Positions 45,109 through 54,000 of a stretch of DNA of 64,000 nucleotides are shown piece after piece. Below the pieces are notes generated by a model. It saw only the letters and a list, made by a program, of their open reading frames with translations, was not told the DNA's origin and ran no database searches. Every line of letters begins with the position of its first letter. Position 1 is the stretch's first letter. Position numbers and translations under genes: made by a program. The stretch is from Gemmatimonadales bacterium (lineage in GTDB: Bacteria > Gemmatimonadota > Gemmatimonadetes > Gemmatimonadales > JACORV01). The DNA lies in assembly GCA_035502185.1 (NCBI GenBank), contig DATJUT010000103.1, positions 41,972-105,971 of the forward strand, given 5' to 3'.

Positions 45109-45563
45109 CGAGCCCGGTGCGGCGGGTCTTCACGGGGCTCAAGAGCCTGCTGGTGGGCCTGGGGATCACGGGCCGGCACATGGTGCGGCCGGTGGTGACC
45201 CTCCAGTACCCGCACCAGCGACCCGACGCGACGCACTGGGGCGGTCCCATCGAGCTGGTGACGTTCCCCGAGACCGGGACCCACGACTGCATCGCCTGCA
45301 ACGCGTGCACGCGAATCTGTCCCTCCGACTGCTTCGACATCGAGGGCGTGCGGGCGCCGGGCCTGAAGAAGATGCGGGCGACCAAGTTCCTGCTCGACTT
45401 CTCGACCTGCAGCCTGTGCGGGCTGTGCATCGACGTGTGCCCCACCAATACGCTGAAGTACTCGGATCGTTACGACGACGTGGCCTATCGGCGCGACCTG
45501 ACGGTCAACGACCTGCTGGCGCCGTTCGGCGACGACCCCTCCCTCGCCGGGACACAGCCGTGA
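45105..45563 (+). CDS. nuoI: NADH-quinone oxidoreductase subunit I
   Basis: NuoI binds two [4Fe-4S] clusters (N6a and N6b) in the peripheral arm. The 152-aa protein has two ferredoxin motifs: CIACNACTRICPSDC and CSLCGLCIDVCPTN. The N-terminal amphipathic segment (VFTGLKSLLVGLGITGRHM) contacts NuoH. GTG 45105 overlaps the nuoH stop, and the stop overlaps nuoJ. Since NuoG is absent, its electrons must come from another input module. Confidence 0.95.
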   Translation: MTSPVRRVFTGLKSLLVGLGITGRHMVRPVVTLQYPHQRPDATHWGGPIELVTFPETGTHDCIACNACTRICPSDCFDIEGVRAPGLKKMRATKFLLDFSTCSLCGLCIDVCPTNTLKYSDRYDDVAYRRDLTVNDLLAPFGDDPSLAGTQP

Positions 45564-46081
45564 ACTGGAACGGGTTCCTGTTCGGCGCGTCGGCCGCGCT
45601 GGCCCTGATCGGTGCCCTGTTCGCCGTGGGGCTCAAGAACATCTTCCACAACATCCTCGGCTTCGCGCTCGCGCTGGTGGGCGTGGCGGGGCTGTTCCTC
45701 ACGCTCGGCAGCGACTTCCTCGCCATCGTGCTGCTGCTGGTGTACGTCGGGGCCCTCGGCATCGCGATGGTGTACGCGGTGATGCTCTCCCAGCCGCTCG
45801 ACGCTCCGCGCGCGCGGCGCAGCCGGGCCAAGATCGCCGGCGCGGCCCTGCTGGCGGCGGCGGTCGCGGCCGCGCTGTGGCTGGCGCTGCGGGGCGCGCG
45901 GTTCCCGCCACCGGCCGGGAGCCTCGAGGTCACCCCGCAGATGACCGGATACCGGCTGCTGACGGACTACGTGCTGGCGTTCGAGCTGATCTCCGTGCTG
46001 CTGGTGGTGGCGATGATCGGCGCGGTGATGGTGGCGCGGAAGGACCGCGGCGCCGCCCGCCGGCCGGGGGGCGCCCCATGA
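45560..46081 (+). CDS. nuoJ: NADH-quinone oxidoreductase subunit J
   Basis: NuoJ is a five-helix membrane subunit of 173 aa. The conserved third helix appears as LAIVLLLVYVGALGIAMVYAVML. The C-terminal helices are LTDYVLAFELISVLLVVAMIGAVMVA. It starts with GTG within the nuoI stop and ends within the nuoK ATG. Confidence 0.93.
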   Translation: MNWNGFLFGASAALALIGALFAVGLKNIFHNILGFALALVGVAGLFLTLGSDFLAIVLLLVYVGALGIAMVYAVMLSQPLDAPRARRSRAKIAGAALLAAAVAAALWLALRGARFPPPAGSLEVTPQMTGYRLLTDYVLAFELISVLLVVAMIGAVMVARKDRGAARRPGGAP

Positions 46082-46386
46082 GCTGGCTGCACTGGTACCT
46101 GGTGGTGGCGGTGCTGCTGTTCTGCATCGGTCTGTACGGGCTGGTGCAGCGGCGCTCCCTGATCGGGATGCTGATCGCCCTCGAGCTGATGCTGGCGGCC
46201 GTCTCGCTCAACGTGGTGGCCATCACGTCGCTGAGCGGCGGCCAGTCGTCGGTGGGCCAGGTGGTGGCCATCATCCTGATCGGCGTCGCGGCGGCCGAGG
46301 GCGCCGTCGCGCTGTCGCTGTTCGTGGCGATCCAGCGCGAGGTTCAGAGCATCAACGTCGAGAATCTCTCGGAGCTGAAGGGATGA
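46078..46386 (+). CDS. nuoK: NADH-quinone oxidoreductase subunit K
   Basis: NuoK is a three-helix antiporter-related (MrpC-like) subunit of 102 aa. The two membrane glutamates needed for proton pumping are visible in LIALELMLAAVSLN and GVAAAEGAVALSLFV. ATG 46078 overlaps the nuoJ stop and the stop overlaps nuoL. Confidence 0.95.
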   Translation: MSWLHWYLVVAVLLFCIGLYGLVQRRSLIGMLIALELMLAAVSLNVVAITSLSGGQSSVGQVVAIILIGVAAAEGAVALSLFVAIQREVQSINVENLSELKG

Positions 46387-48299
46387 CCGGCGCCACCCTG
46401 GCCGCGCTGCTGGTCCAGGGCGCGCCCCTCCTGGCATGCGCGGTCGTGCTGCTCGGGCTCCGGGGGCGGCCGCGGGCCGCCGCGGCGCTCGGCATCGCCG
46501 CGATGGTCGCGTCGGTCCTCGCCAGCGGCTGGCTGGTCGCGACGGTCGCCGTGCCGGGGCGGACGCTGCTCGCCCAGACGGTCTTCCTGCCGGTGGACGC
46601 CACCCGGAGTCTGGCGTTCGGCGTGCTGCTCGACCCGCTCTCCACCACGATGGCCCTGGTCGTCGCCGCGGTCACGCTGGCGGTGATGGTCTACTCCACG
46701 GGTTACATGGCCGGGGATCCGGGGTTCGCGCGCTACTACGGGTTCCTGGCGCTGTTCGGGTGGGCGATGCAGGGCCTGGTGCTCGCCGCGAACCTGCTGC
46801 AGACGCTGGTCTTCTGGGAGCTGGTGGGCCTCGCGTCGTTCCTCCTGATCGGATTCTGGTTCGACCGGCCCGCCCCGGCCGCGGCGGCGCGCAAGGCGTT
46901 CATCATGACCCGGGTGGGCGACGTGGGCTTCCTGCTCGGGGTGCTGCTGCTGATCCGCACGCTGGGACTCGCGACGATCCCCGACGTGATCGCCGCGGCG
47001 GCGCCCGGCGGCGCGCTCGCGCCCCGCACGGTCACGATCGCGGCGGCCCTGCTCCTGATGGGCGTCATCGGGAAGAGCGCCCAGGGCCCGTTGTTCACCT
47101 GGCTGCCGGACGCGATGGAGGGACCGACCCCGGTCTCCGCGCTGCTGCACTCGGCCACGATGGTGGCGGCCGGCGTGTACCTCGTGGCCCGCCTCCACCC
47201 GTTGTTCCTCGCCGCTCCGGCGGTGATGCGGGCGCTGCTCTGGCTCGCCGTGGCGACGGCCCTGGCCACGGCGACCATGGCGATGGTGGCCGGCGACATC
47301 AAGCGGGTGCTGGCCTATTCCACCATCTCGCAGCTGGCGTACATGCTGATGGGCCTCGCGGCCGGAAGCACCGCGGCCGGGTTCTTCCACCTGACCACGC
47401 ACGCGGGCTTCAAGGCGCTGCTGTTCCTGTCGGCGGGGATCTTCATCCACCATGCCCATTCCAACGACATGCGCGAGATCGCCGCGCGGGACCCGCGCTC
47501 CCAACGCGCCGGCGTGCTCGGCCTGGTGGCCGGGAGCGCGGCGCTCGCGGGCGTGATCCCGTTCGCCGGGTACTTCAGCAAGGAAGCGATCCTCGCCGCG
47601 CTCGGGAACGGAGCGCCGAGGCCGGCGCTGGTGCTCGCCTATCTCGGCGCCGGGCTCACGGCCTACTACGCGTTCCGGATGGTGTTCCTCACGCTGGTGC
47701 CCGCCGGCGCCGGGACGGCGGCGGGCGGCGGCACCGAACGCGGCACCCACGGGCCATCGCCCGCGCCGGCGCACCGGACCACGGGCGGCGAGCGGGCGAT
47801 GGGGGGCACCGTGCTGTTCCTCGCGGCGCTGACGCTGGTGCTGGGCTACCTCGGTCCGTGGCTCGGCGCGCGGCTCGGCGGGGCGGGGGCGGGGGCGGCG
47901 GGCGGCCCGCTGGAGCTGGGTACGGGCCCGCTGGTCGCGCTGGCGCTGGTGGCGGCCGGCATCGCGGTCGCCTGGGTCGAGTTCGGGCGCGCGGGCGCGC
48001 CGCGCATCGGGTTCGTGGAGCGCGTGCCGCCCCTGGCCCGCTTCTTCGCCGACAACTGGTACCTCGACCGGCTATACCGCGCGACGGTGATCCGCTGGGC
48101 CACGGCGCTCGCGCGCGCCGCGCACTGGAACGACCGCACGATCGTGGACGGCGCCACGGACGGCGTCGCCAACGGCACGATCGGCGGGGGCCGGCTGCTC
48201 GCCCTGGTACAGAGCGGCTACGTGCAGGCCTACGTCGCCGTCGCGGTGGCCCTGGTCGCGGCGCTCGCCTACCTGCTCGGGCCGGCGGGCGCGCGGTGA
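46383..48299 (+). CDS. nuoL: NADH-quinone oxidoreductase subunit L
   Basis: NuoL is the distal proton-pumping antiporter-like subunit, 638 aa, with about 15 helices. Conserved are LVFWELVGLASFLLIGFWF (helix 5 glutamate), GKSAQGPLFTWLPDAMEGPTPVSALLHSATMV (helix 7 lysine region) and the helix 12 region around FSKEAI. A flexible hydrophilic stretch rich in G, T and A (about 440-475) precedes the last helices and the lateral helix. Confidence 0.95.
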   Translation: MTGATLAALLVQGAPLLACAVVLLGLRGRPRAAAALGIAAMVASVLASGWLVATVAVPGRTLLAQTVFLPVDATRSLAFGVLLDPLSTTMALVVAAVTLAVMVYSTGYMAGDPGFARYYGFLALFGWAMQGLVLAANLLQTLVFWELVGLASFLLIGFWFDRPAPAAAARKAFIMTRVGDVGFLLGVLLLIRTLGLATIPDVIAAAAPGGALAPRTVTIAAALLLMGVIGKSAQGPLFTWLPDAMEGPTPVSALLHSATMVAAGVYLVARLHPLFLAAPAVMRALLWLAVATALATATMAMVAGDIKRVLAYSTISQLAYMLMGLAAGSTAAGFFHLTTHAGFKALLFLSAGIFIHHAHSNDMREIAARDPRSQRAGVLGLVAGSAALAGVIPFAGYFSKEAILAALGNGAPRPALVLAYLGAGLTAYYAFRMVFLTLVPAGAGTAAGGGTERGTHGPSPAPAHRTTGGERAMGGTVLFLAALTLVLGYLGPWLGARLGGAGAGAAGGPLELGTGPLVALALVAAGIAVAWVEFGRAGAPRIGFVERVPPLARFFADNWYLDRLYRATVIRWATALARAAHWNDRTIVDGATDGVANGTIGGGRLLALVQSGYVQAYVAVAVALVAALAYLLGPAGAR

Positions 48300-49759
48300 G
48301 CCAGCTGCCGCTCCTTACCATCCTGCTCGCGTGCCCGGTGCTCGGCCTGGCGGGCATCCTGGCCACGCCGGCCCGCTACCCCGGCGCCATCCGGCGGATC
48401 GCCGCGGCGAGCGGCGTGGCGGCGGCGGCCGTGGTCGCGGTCCTGTGGCTGCGGTTCGATCCGGCGGCCCCGGGCTACCAGTTCGTGGAGCGGGTGCCGT
48501 GGGTGCCTTCGCTGGGCATCGAGTGGCACCACGGGGTGGACGGGCTGAACCTGCCGCTCCTGGCGCTGACGGCCATCGTGTTCCTCACCGGCGTGCTGGT
48601 GATGTGGGAGCTCGCCGAGCGCGTGAAGGAGTACTTCGCCTTCATGACGCTGCTGGTGATCGGCGTGTACGGCGTGTTCATGACGCTGGACCTGTTCTTC
48701 TTCGTGTTCTACTACGAAGTCGCGGTGCTGCCCATGTACCTGCTGATCGCGGTGTGGGGCAGCACGCGGAAGGAATACGGCGCCATGAAGCTCACCCTGT
48801 ACCTGCTGGTGGGCACCGCGCTGGTGGTGCCGGCCGCGCTGGCGGTGTACTGGGGGGCGGGTGCGGGCAGCTTCGACCTCACGCGCCTGGCGGCGGCGCA
48901 CTACGGACGCGGCTTCCAGCTGGTGGTCTATCCCTTCCTGTTCGTGGGCTTCGGCATCCTGGCCGGCATGTGGCCGCTGCACACCTGGTCGCCGGTGGGC
49001 CACGTGGCGGCGCCGACCGCCGTGTCGATGCTGCACGCCGGGGTGCTGATGAAGCTGGGCGCCTACGGGATCCTGCGGGTCGCGATGCCGCTGCTGCCGG
49101 AGGGCGCGCACTACTGGGCGCAGGCGACGGCGGTCCTGGCGACGGTGAACATCGTGTACGGCGCGTTCGTGGCGCTGGCGCAGACCGACCTGAAGTTCGT
49201 CATCGGGTACTCGTCGGTCTCGCACATGGGCATCGTGCTGCTGGGCCTCTCGACGCTGTCGGAGGCCGGCGTCAACGGCGCGGTGTTCCAGATGTTCAGC
49301 CACGGCGTCATGACGGCCCTGTTCTTCGCCGCGGTGGGCTACCTCTACGACCGGCTGCACACCCGCGACATCGGCAAGCTGGGCGGCCTGTCGCGGACCC
49401 TGCCGGTGGCGTCCGCGTTCTTCATCATCGCGGCGCTCACCGGGGCCGGGGTGCCGGGCTTCTCCTCGTTCTGGGCCGAGCTGCTGGTGTTCCTCGCCAC
49501 GCTCCGGACCTTCCCGGTGCTGGCGGTGATCGTGGTCGCGGCGCTGACCGTCACGCTCGCGTACTCGATCCGGGTCATCGTGCTCGCCTTCTTCGGCGAG
49601 CCGCGGGAGGCGCATCCGGGCGTGGCGGACATCTCGGCGTTCCTGGCACTGCCGCGGGCCATCCTGGTCGGGTTCCTGCTGCTGTTCGGCTTCGCGCCGA
49701 GCCTGATCCTGAACGTCATCGCGCCCGCGACGCGGGCCTTCGTGCGGGCGGTCCAGTGA
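48296..49759 (+). CDS. nuoM: NADH-quinone oxidoreductase subunit M
   Basis: NuoM is the second antiporter-like proton-pumping subunit, 487 aa, with about 14 helices. Motifs include FFFVFYYEVAVLPMYLLIAVWG (helix 5 glutamate), FLFVGFGILAGMWPLHTWSPVGHVAAPTAVSMLHAGVLMKLGAYG (helix 7 region) and LKFVIGYSSVSHMGIVLLGL. GTG 48296 lies in the nuoL stop, and the stop overlaps nuoN. Confidence 0.95.
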   Translation: MSQLPLLTILLACPVLGLAGILATPARYPGAIRRIAAASGVAAAAVVAVLWLRFDPAAPGYQFVERVPWVPSLGIEWHHGVDGLNLPLLALTAIVFLTGVLVMWELAERVKEYFAFMTLLVIGVYGVFMTLDLFFFVFYYEVAVLPMYLLIAVWGSTRKEYGAMKLTLYLLVGTALVVPAALAVYWGAGAGSFDLTRLAAAHYGRGFQLVVYPFLFVGFGILAGMWPLHTWSPVGHVAAPTAVSMLHAGVLMKLGAYGILRVAMPLLPEGAHYWAQATAVLATVNIVYGAFVALAQTDLKFVIGYSSVSHMGIVLLGLSTLSEAGVNGAVFQMFSHGVMTALFFAAVGYLYDRLHTRDIGKLGGLSRTLPVASAFFIIAALTGAGVPGFSSFWAELLVFLATLRTFPVLAVIVVAALTVTLAYSIRVIVLAFFGEPREAHPGVADISAFLALPRAILVGFLLLFGFAPSLILNVIAPATRAFVRAVQ

Positions 49760-51177
49760 CCCGCTACGTGGCCCTGCTGCCCGAGGCGTCGCTGGCCGCG
49801 ACGGCGCTGCTGATCTTCGCCGCGCTGATGACCGAGCGAAACCGGACGGCGCGCGCGCGCCGAGCGGCCTACGTCGGCGGCGTGCTGGTGCTCGCGGCGA
49901 GCGTGCTCACGCTGGGGCGGAGCGAGGAGTTCTTCTGGGGTGCCTACCGGGTGGACGCGTTCTCGCAGCTGGTGAAGGCGGCGGTGGCCGCGGGCTTCCT
50001 GATCGGCGCCGCGATCGCCGGCGAGGGCCGGGGGCAGCGCGAGGACGTGCGCGGCGAGGTGTTCTTCTTCCTCCTCACCTCCGCGATCGGGCTGGTGGCG
50101 TTGGCCAGCGCCGTCGAGCTGCTCGCGCTCTACCTGGCGATGGAGATCGCGTCGTTCTCGCTGTTCGTCCTGGTGCCGATGTGCGACCGCTGCGAGATGG
50201 GCCGCGAAGCCGCGCTCAAGTTCATCGTGATCGGCCTGGCCGCCTCCGCGATCACGCTGTTCGGGCTGTCGCTGCTGGTCGGCTTCACGGGCGCCACCGG
50301 GGTCGACCAGATCGCCGCGCAGCTCCCGCAGCTGGCGGGCGAGCCGGCCGTGATGCTGGGGATGGCGCTGTTCCTGGCCGGCCTGCTGTTCAAGCTGGCA
50401 GTGTTCCCCTTCCACTTCTGGGCGCCCGACGTGTATCAGGCGGCGTCGCACGGTGTGGCGGCGTTCGTCGCCACGGCCTCGAAGGTCGGGGCCATCGCGG
50501 TGCTGGCGCGGCTGGTGGCGCTCGCGGGCCTCGGGGGCACCCGGCTGGTGACGGCGCTGGCCCTGATCGCCGCGGTCTCGATGACCCTGGGCAACCTGGT
50601 GGCCATCGTGCAGCGCGACGTGAAGCGGATGCTGGCCTACTCCGCGGTCGCGCAGGCCGGCTACGTGGTGGTGGGGCTGGTCGCCTTCACGCGCGCCGGC
50701 CTCGCCGCCGCGCTGTTCTACGGGCTGCTCTACCTGCTGATGAACGCGGCGGCCTTCCTGGTGGTCGCGCGCGTCGGGGCCGACGGCAGCAACCCGCAGC
50801 TCGAGGACCTCCGGGGCCTCCACCGGCGCTCGCCCCTGCTGGCGGCCACCCTGCTGCTCGCGCTGTTCGCGCTGGCCGGCGTGCCGCCGACCGCGGGCTT
50901 CGCCGGCAAGTGGTTCCTGTTCTCCGCCGCGATGGGGCAGGGCTGGTGGCTGCTGGTCCTGCTCGCGGCCGTCAACAGCACGGTCTCGGTCTACTACTAT
51001 CTCGTGGCGGTCAGGTACGCCTACCTGCTGCCGGACGACCAGAACCGCGGACCCCTCCCGCTGTCGTTCGGCGACCGGACGCTGTGCTACGCGCTCTCGA
51101 CGGCGGTCGTGGTCCTGGGCGTCTTTCCCACCGCGCTGTACCGCCTCGCCGAGCGCGCGGCGCAGCTCCTGCCGTAG
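49756..51177 (+). CDS. nuoN: NADH-quinone oxidoreductase subunit N
   Basis: NuoN is the third antiporter-like subunit, 473 aa, with about 14 helices. It shows LLALYLAMEIASFSLFVLV (helix 5 glutamate), GLLFKLAVFPFHFWAPDVYQAASHGVAAFVATASKVGA (helix 7 lysine and loop) and QRDVKRMLAYSAVAQAGYVVVGLV. It closes the operon. No intrinsic terminator is obvious in the 69 bp before the peroxiredoxin gene. Confidence 0.95.
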   Translation: MTRYVALLPEASLAATALLIFAALMTERNRTARARRAAYVGGVLVLAASVLTLGRSEEFFWGAYRVDAFSQLVKAAVAAGFLIGAAIAGEGRGQREDVRGEVFFFLLTSAIGLVALASAVELLALYLAMEIASFSLFVLVPMCDRCEMGREAALKFIVIGLAASAITLFGLSLLVGFTGATGVDQIAAQLPQLAGEPAVMLGMALFLAGLLFKLAVFPFHFWAPDVYQAASHGVAAFVATASKVGAIAVLARLVALAGLGGTRLVTALALIAAVSMTLGNLVAIVQRDVKRMLAYSAVAQAGYVVVGLVAFTRAGLAAALFYGLLYLLMNAAAFLVVARVGADGSNPQLEDLRGLHRRSPLLAATLLLALFALAGVPPTAGFAGKWFLFSAAMGQGWWLLVLLAAVNSTVSVYYYLVAVRYAYLLPDDQNRGPLPLSFGDRTLCYALSTAVVVLGVFPTALYRLAERAAQLLP

Positions 51178-51189
51178 CCCGACCGTCGC

Positions 51190-51219
51190 TTGCCTCCGGG
51201 CGCGCCGCCGCTGTAAGCT
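51190..51219 (+). promoter_or_regulatory. Promoter of the peroxiredoxin gene
   Basis: TTGCCT (51190-51195) and TAAGCT (51214-51219) are spaced by 18 bases. Transcription would start near 51226, giving a 20-base leader with GGAG at 51237-51240 ahead of the ATG. Confidence 0.55.
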
Positions 51220-51246
51220 CAGAGCGTTTCCGACCCGGAGACAGCC

Positions 51247-51702
51247 ATGGCGCCGGTCGTGGGAGAGCCCGCCCCGGAGTTCACCCTGCCGTCCACGTCG
51301 GGGACGGACGTGTCGCTCGCCCAGTACCGCGGGAAGTCCACCGTGGTCCTGGCATTCTTCCCCCTCGCCTTCACCTCGACATGCACCGCCGAGATGAGCG
51401 CGTTCAGCGAGGACTTCGCGCGGTTCGCGGACGCCGGCGCCACCGTGCTCCCGATCAGCGTGGACTCCATCCCGACGCTGCGGGAGTTCAAGGCCAAGGA
51501 GAAGATGACGGTGGAGCTGCTGTCCGACTTCAAGCGCGAGGTGTGCCGGGTCTACGGCACGCTGCTCGAGGACAAGTTCTTCTCGCGGCGCGCGTATTTC
51601 CTGGTCGACAGGCAGGGGATCCTGCGCTGGTCGCATGTGGAGGCCGAGCTCGGCCACCGACGTGACGACGACGAGCTGTTGGCGCAGATCGCCGCCCTGT
51701 AG
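51247..51702 (+). CDS. Peroxiredoxin (AhpE/Bcp-like)
   Basis: This thiol peroxidase of 151 aa reduces hydrogen peroxide or organic peroxides. The peroxidatic cysteine is C46 in PLAFTSTCTAEM, the PxxxTxxC motif. A second cysteine, C100 (KREVCRVYG), could serve for resolution, though its position is not that of classic Bcp. The fold's later elements ISVDSIPTLREF and RAYFLVDRQGILRW are intact. It stands behind complex I with its own promoter, a reasonable place for protection from respiratory peroxide. Confidence 0.9.
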   Translation: MAPVVGEPAPEFTLPSTSGTDVSLAQYRGKSTVVLAFFPLAFTSTCTAEMSAFSEDFARFADAGATVLPISVDSIPTLREFKAKEKMTVELLSDFKREVCRVYGTLLEDKFFSRRAYFLVDRQGILRWSHVEAELGHRRDDDELLAQIAAL

Positions 51703-51765
51703 CGGCGCCGGGGGCCGAGCGCGCCGGGCCGCGCGCCGGATCGGCGACGCCCGGGGAGGGCCGGC

Positions 51766-54000
51766 GTGAGCGACCCGCTCGAGCTGCTCGCGCGGTCCGA
51801 CAAGTGGCAGCTCGCGGCGGGCGAGGGCCTGGTGTTCGCGCCGCCGTTCCCCATCTGGCTCGACGTGCCGGGCTTCTGGGACGAGGCCCACCTGTTCGAG
51901 TACCCCCTCCAGCCGCTGTTCACCGTCACCTTCCTCGACGAGGCGGGCGCGGAGCTGCGCCTGGTGCCTGGAGCGCGCCGCTGGTCGCCCGCCGCCCTCG
52001 AGGTGCCCTACCAGCCGGCCGGAACGATCGAGGCGGTCGAGACCCGGATGGTGCTGCCCGGCTTCGTGGTCGGCAGCGAGTGGGCGCTGCGCAACACGGG
52101 CACCGAGCGGGCGCTGATCCACGCGGTGGCGTGGACCACCGCCCCGGGCGACGAGGTGCCCGCCGAGGCCGTCGGGTGGTCGTCGGTGGAGCTGTCGTGG
52201 CCGCGCCGGGTGATCGACCGCAAGGGCCACCCGCTCGACCTGGTGCTGAAGCTGGCGCTTGCCCGTGGCACGGACACCTGGGGCGCGGTCCGCGCCGAGC
52301 CCACCGCGAACCTGCCTCGGTTCTCGCTCACCCCGTTCTGGGACCGGTGGGATCCCCGCCGCGGCGGTCTGGCCTGCCGCAGCGATCTCGGGGGCATCTC
52401 GGACGCCGGCCTCGTCTACCTCGGCCTGCACCGGGCGCTGGAGATCCCCGCCGGCGGGGTGGCCCGCCTGGCCGTGGCCCTGCAGGTGGAGCCCGATCTG
52501 CCCCGGCGCGCCCCGCCGGAGCCGCGCGTGGATCCCGCGACGCCGCGCAAGGCGTCGTCGTTCTCCGCGGCGAGCCGCGCGTCGTGGGAGGATTTCCTCG
52601 TCGGCGTGCCCTCGTTCCGGTGCTCCGACCCGTACTTCGAGCGCTACTGGGCGTACCGCTGGTTCGGCCTGCGGCTCAACGGCGTGAGCAGCGGGTGGGG
52701 CAACTACGCCGCGCCGACGGTGTGCGAGGGCATCGGCTACTTCCACCAGCCGGTGGCGTTCAGCGCCCCGTGCCACATCCGGGAGCTGCGCTGGGGCCAC
52801 GACCCCGAGCTGGCGCGCGGCGTGCTCCGGACCTTCGTCGCTGCGCAGGGGATGGACGGCGCGTTTCCCGGGCGGGTGTACGCGAACCACCTGGAGGGGG
52901 CGGACTTCTACCACGCGGACTGGGGCGGCGCCCTGCTGGCGCTCGACGCCGTCCACCCCAGCGACGCGTTCCTGCGCGAAGTGCTGCCGGCGCTCGAACG
53001 CTACGCCGAGTGGCTGGTCGCCACGCGGGACGCGCAGGGCCTGCACCTCTACGACGTCGTGGACCAGTACGAGACCGGTCAGGAGTACATGTCCCGCTAC
53101 CTGGCCGTGGACCCCGATGCGGACCTCTACGGGTGGGAGAACCGCATCCGGCTCAAGGGCGTGGACGTCACGGTCTACGCCTACGCGCTGTTCCGGGCGC
53201 TGGCGCTGCTGGCGCCGCGCGGCGGCATCGAGGGCGACAGGTGGCGGGTGCAGGCGGAGGCCACGGCGCAGGCGGTGCGCAAGCGGATGTGGGATCCGGG
53301 CTCGGGCATGTTCAGCGACGTGAACCCGGCCACCGGGCGCCGCACCCGGGTCAAGGCGGCCGTGTGCTTCTACCCGTACGCCACGGACCTCGTCGGCGCG
53401 GAGCACCTGCCGGGGTTCGCCCAGAACCTGTTCGACGCACGCTCGTTCTGGACGCCGTTCCCGGTGCCGTCGTCCAGCCTCCAGGACCCGCTGTTCGACG
53501 CCGACGCGGCGTGGAAGGGCAAGCGCCACAACTGTCCGTGGAACGGCCGGGTGTGGCCGATGGCCAACAGCCACGTGGCGGAGGCCATAGCCGCCGTCGC
53601 GCTCGGTCACGTTCCGGCCCTGCGGGCACACCTCGCCGAGTTCGTCACCAAGTTCGTCCGGATGCTGTTCTGGAACGGCGACGCCTCGCTGCCGAACAGC
53701 TTCGAGCACTATCACCCGGTCACCGGACGCCCCAGCGTCTACCGGGGCATCGACGACTACCAGCACTCGTGGGTGAACGACCTCATCGTGCAGTACGTGG
53801 TGGGTCTCCGCCCGGCGGGCGACGGCCGGTTCGTGGTCGATCCGATGCCGTGCGTGCTCGACGGCCTGGAGGCGCGCGGGCTGCCGATGCAGGGCCGCAG
53901 CGTGGACGTGCGGCGTGACGGCGAGCGGCTGGCGGTGCTGGTGGACGGGCGCGAAGCGGGACGCGGCCGCGTGGGAACGGCGATCGAAGTGATTCTGTGA
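51766..54000 (+). CDS. Six-hairpin glycoside hydrolase, GH63/MGH1-like
   Basis: The protein has 744 aa and no signal peptide. The first 270 residues are beta-rich (VPGFWDEAHLFEYPLQPLF). From about residue 285 an (alpha/alpha)6 barrel begins with YFERYWAYRWFGLRLNGV. Typical glucosidase/mannosylglycerate-hydrolase-like landmarks follow: GMDGAFPGRVYANH, FYHADWGGALLALDAVHP, YLAVDPDADLYGWENRIRLKGVDVTVYAYALFRAL and HNCPWNGRVWPMANSHVAEA, which carry likely catalytic acids. Its substrate is unknown. GTG 51766 has GGGAGG six bases upstream. Its stop overlaps the next gene by 4 bp, so the two are coupled and probably treat the same glycan. Confidence 0.8.
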   Translation: MSDPLELLARSDKWQLAAGEGLVFAPPFPIWLDVPGFWDEAHLFEYPLQPLFTVTFLDEAGAELRLVPGARRWSPAALEVPYQPAGTIEAVETRMVLPGFVVGSEWALRNTGTERALIHAVAWTTAPGDEVPAEAVGWSSVELSWPRRVIDRKGHPLDLVLKLALARGTDTWGAVRAEPTANLPRFSLTPFWDRWDPRRGGLACRSDLGGISDAGLVYLGLHRALEIPAGGVARLAVALQVEPDLPRRAPPEPRVDPATPRKASSFSAASRASWEDFLVGVPSFRCSDPYFERYWAYRWFGLRLNGVSSGWGNYAAPTVCEGIGYFHQPVAFSAPCHIRELRWGHDPELARGVLRTFVAAQGMDGAFPGRVYANHLEGADFYHADWGGALLALDAVHPSDAFLREVLPALERYAEWLVATRDAQGLHLYDVVDQYETGQEYMSRYLAVDPDADLYGWENRIRLKGVDVTVYAYALFRALALLAPRGGIEGDRWRVQAEATAQAVRKRMWDPGSGMFSDVNPATGRRTRVKAAVCFYPYATDLVGAEHLPGFAQNLFDARSFWTPFPVPSSSLQDPLFDADAAWKGKRHNCPWNGRVWPMANSHVAEAIAAVALGHVPALRAHLAEFVTKFVRMLFWNGDASLPNSFEHYHPVTGRPSVYRGIDDYQHSWVNDLIVQYVVGLRPAGDGRFVVDPMPCVLDGLEARGLPMQGRSVDVRRDGERLAVLVDGREAGRGRVGTAIEVIL

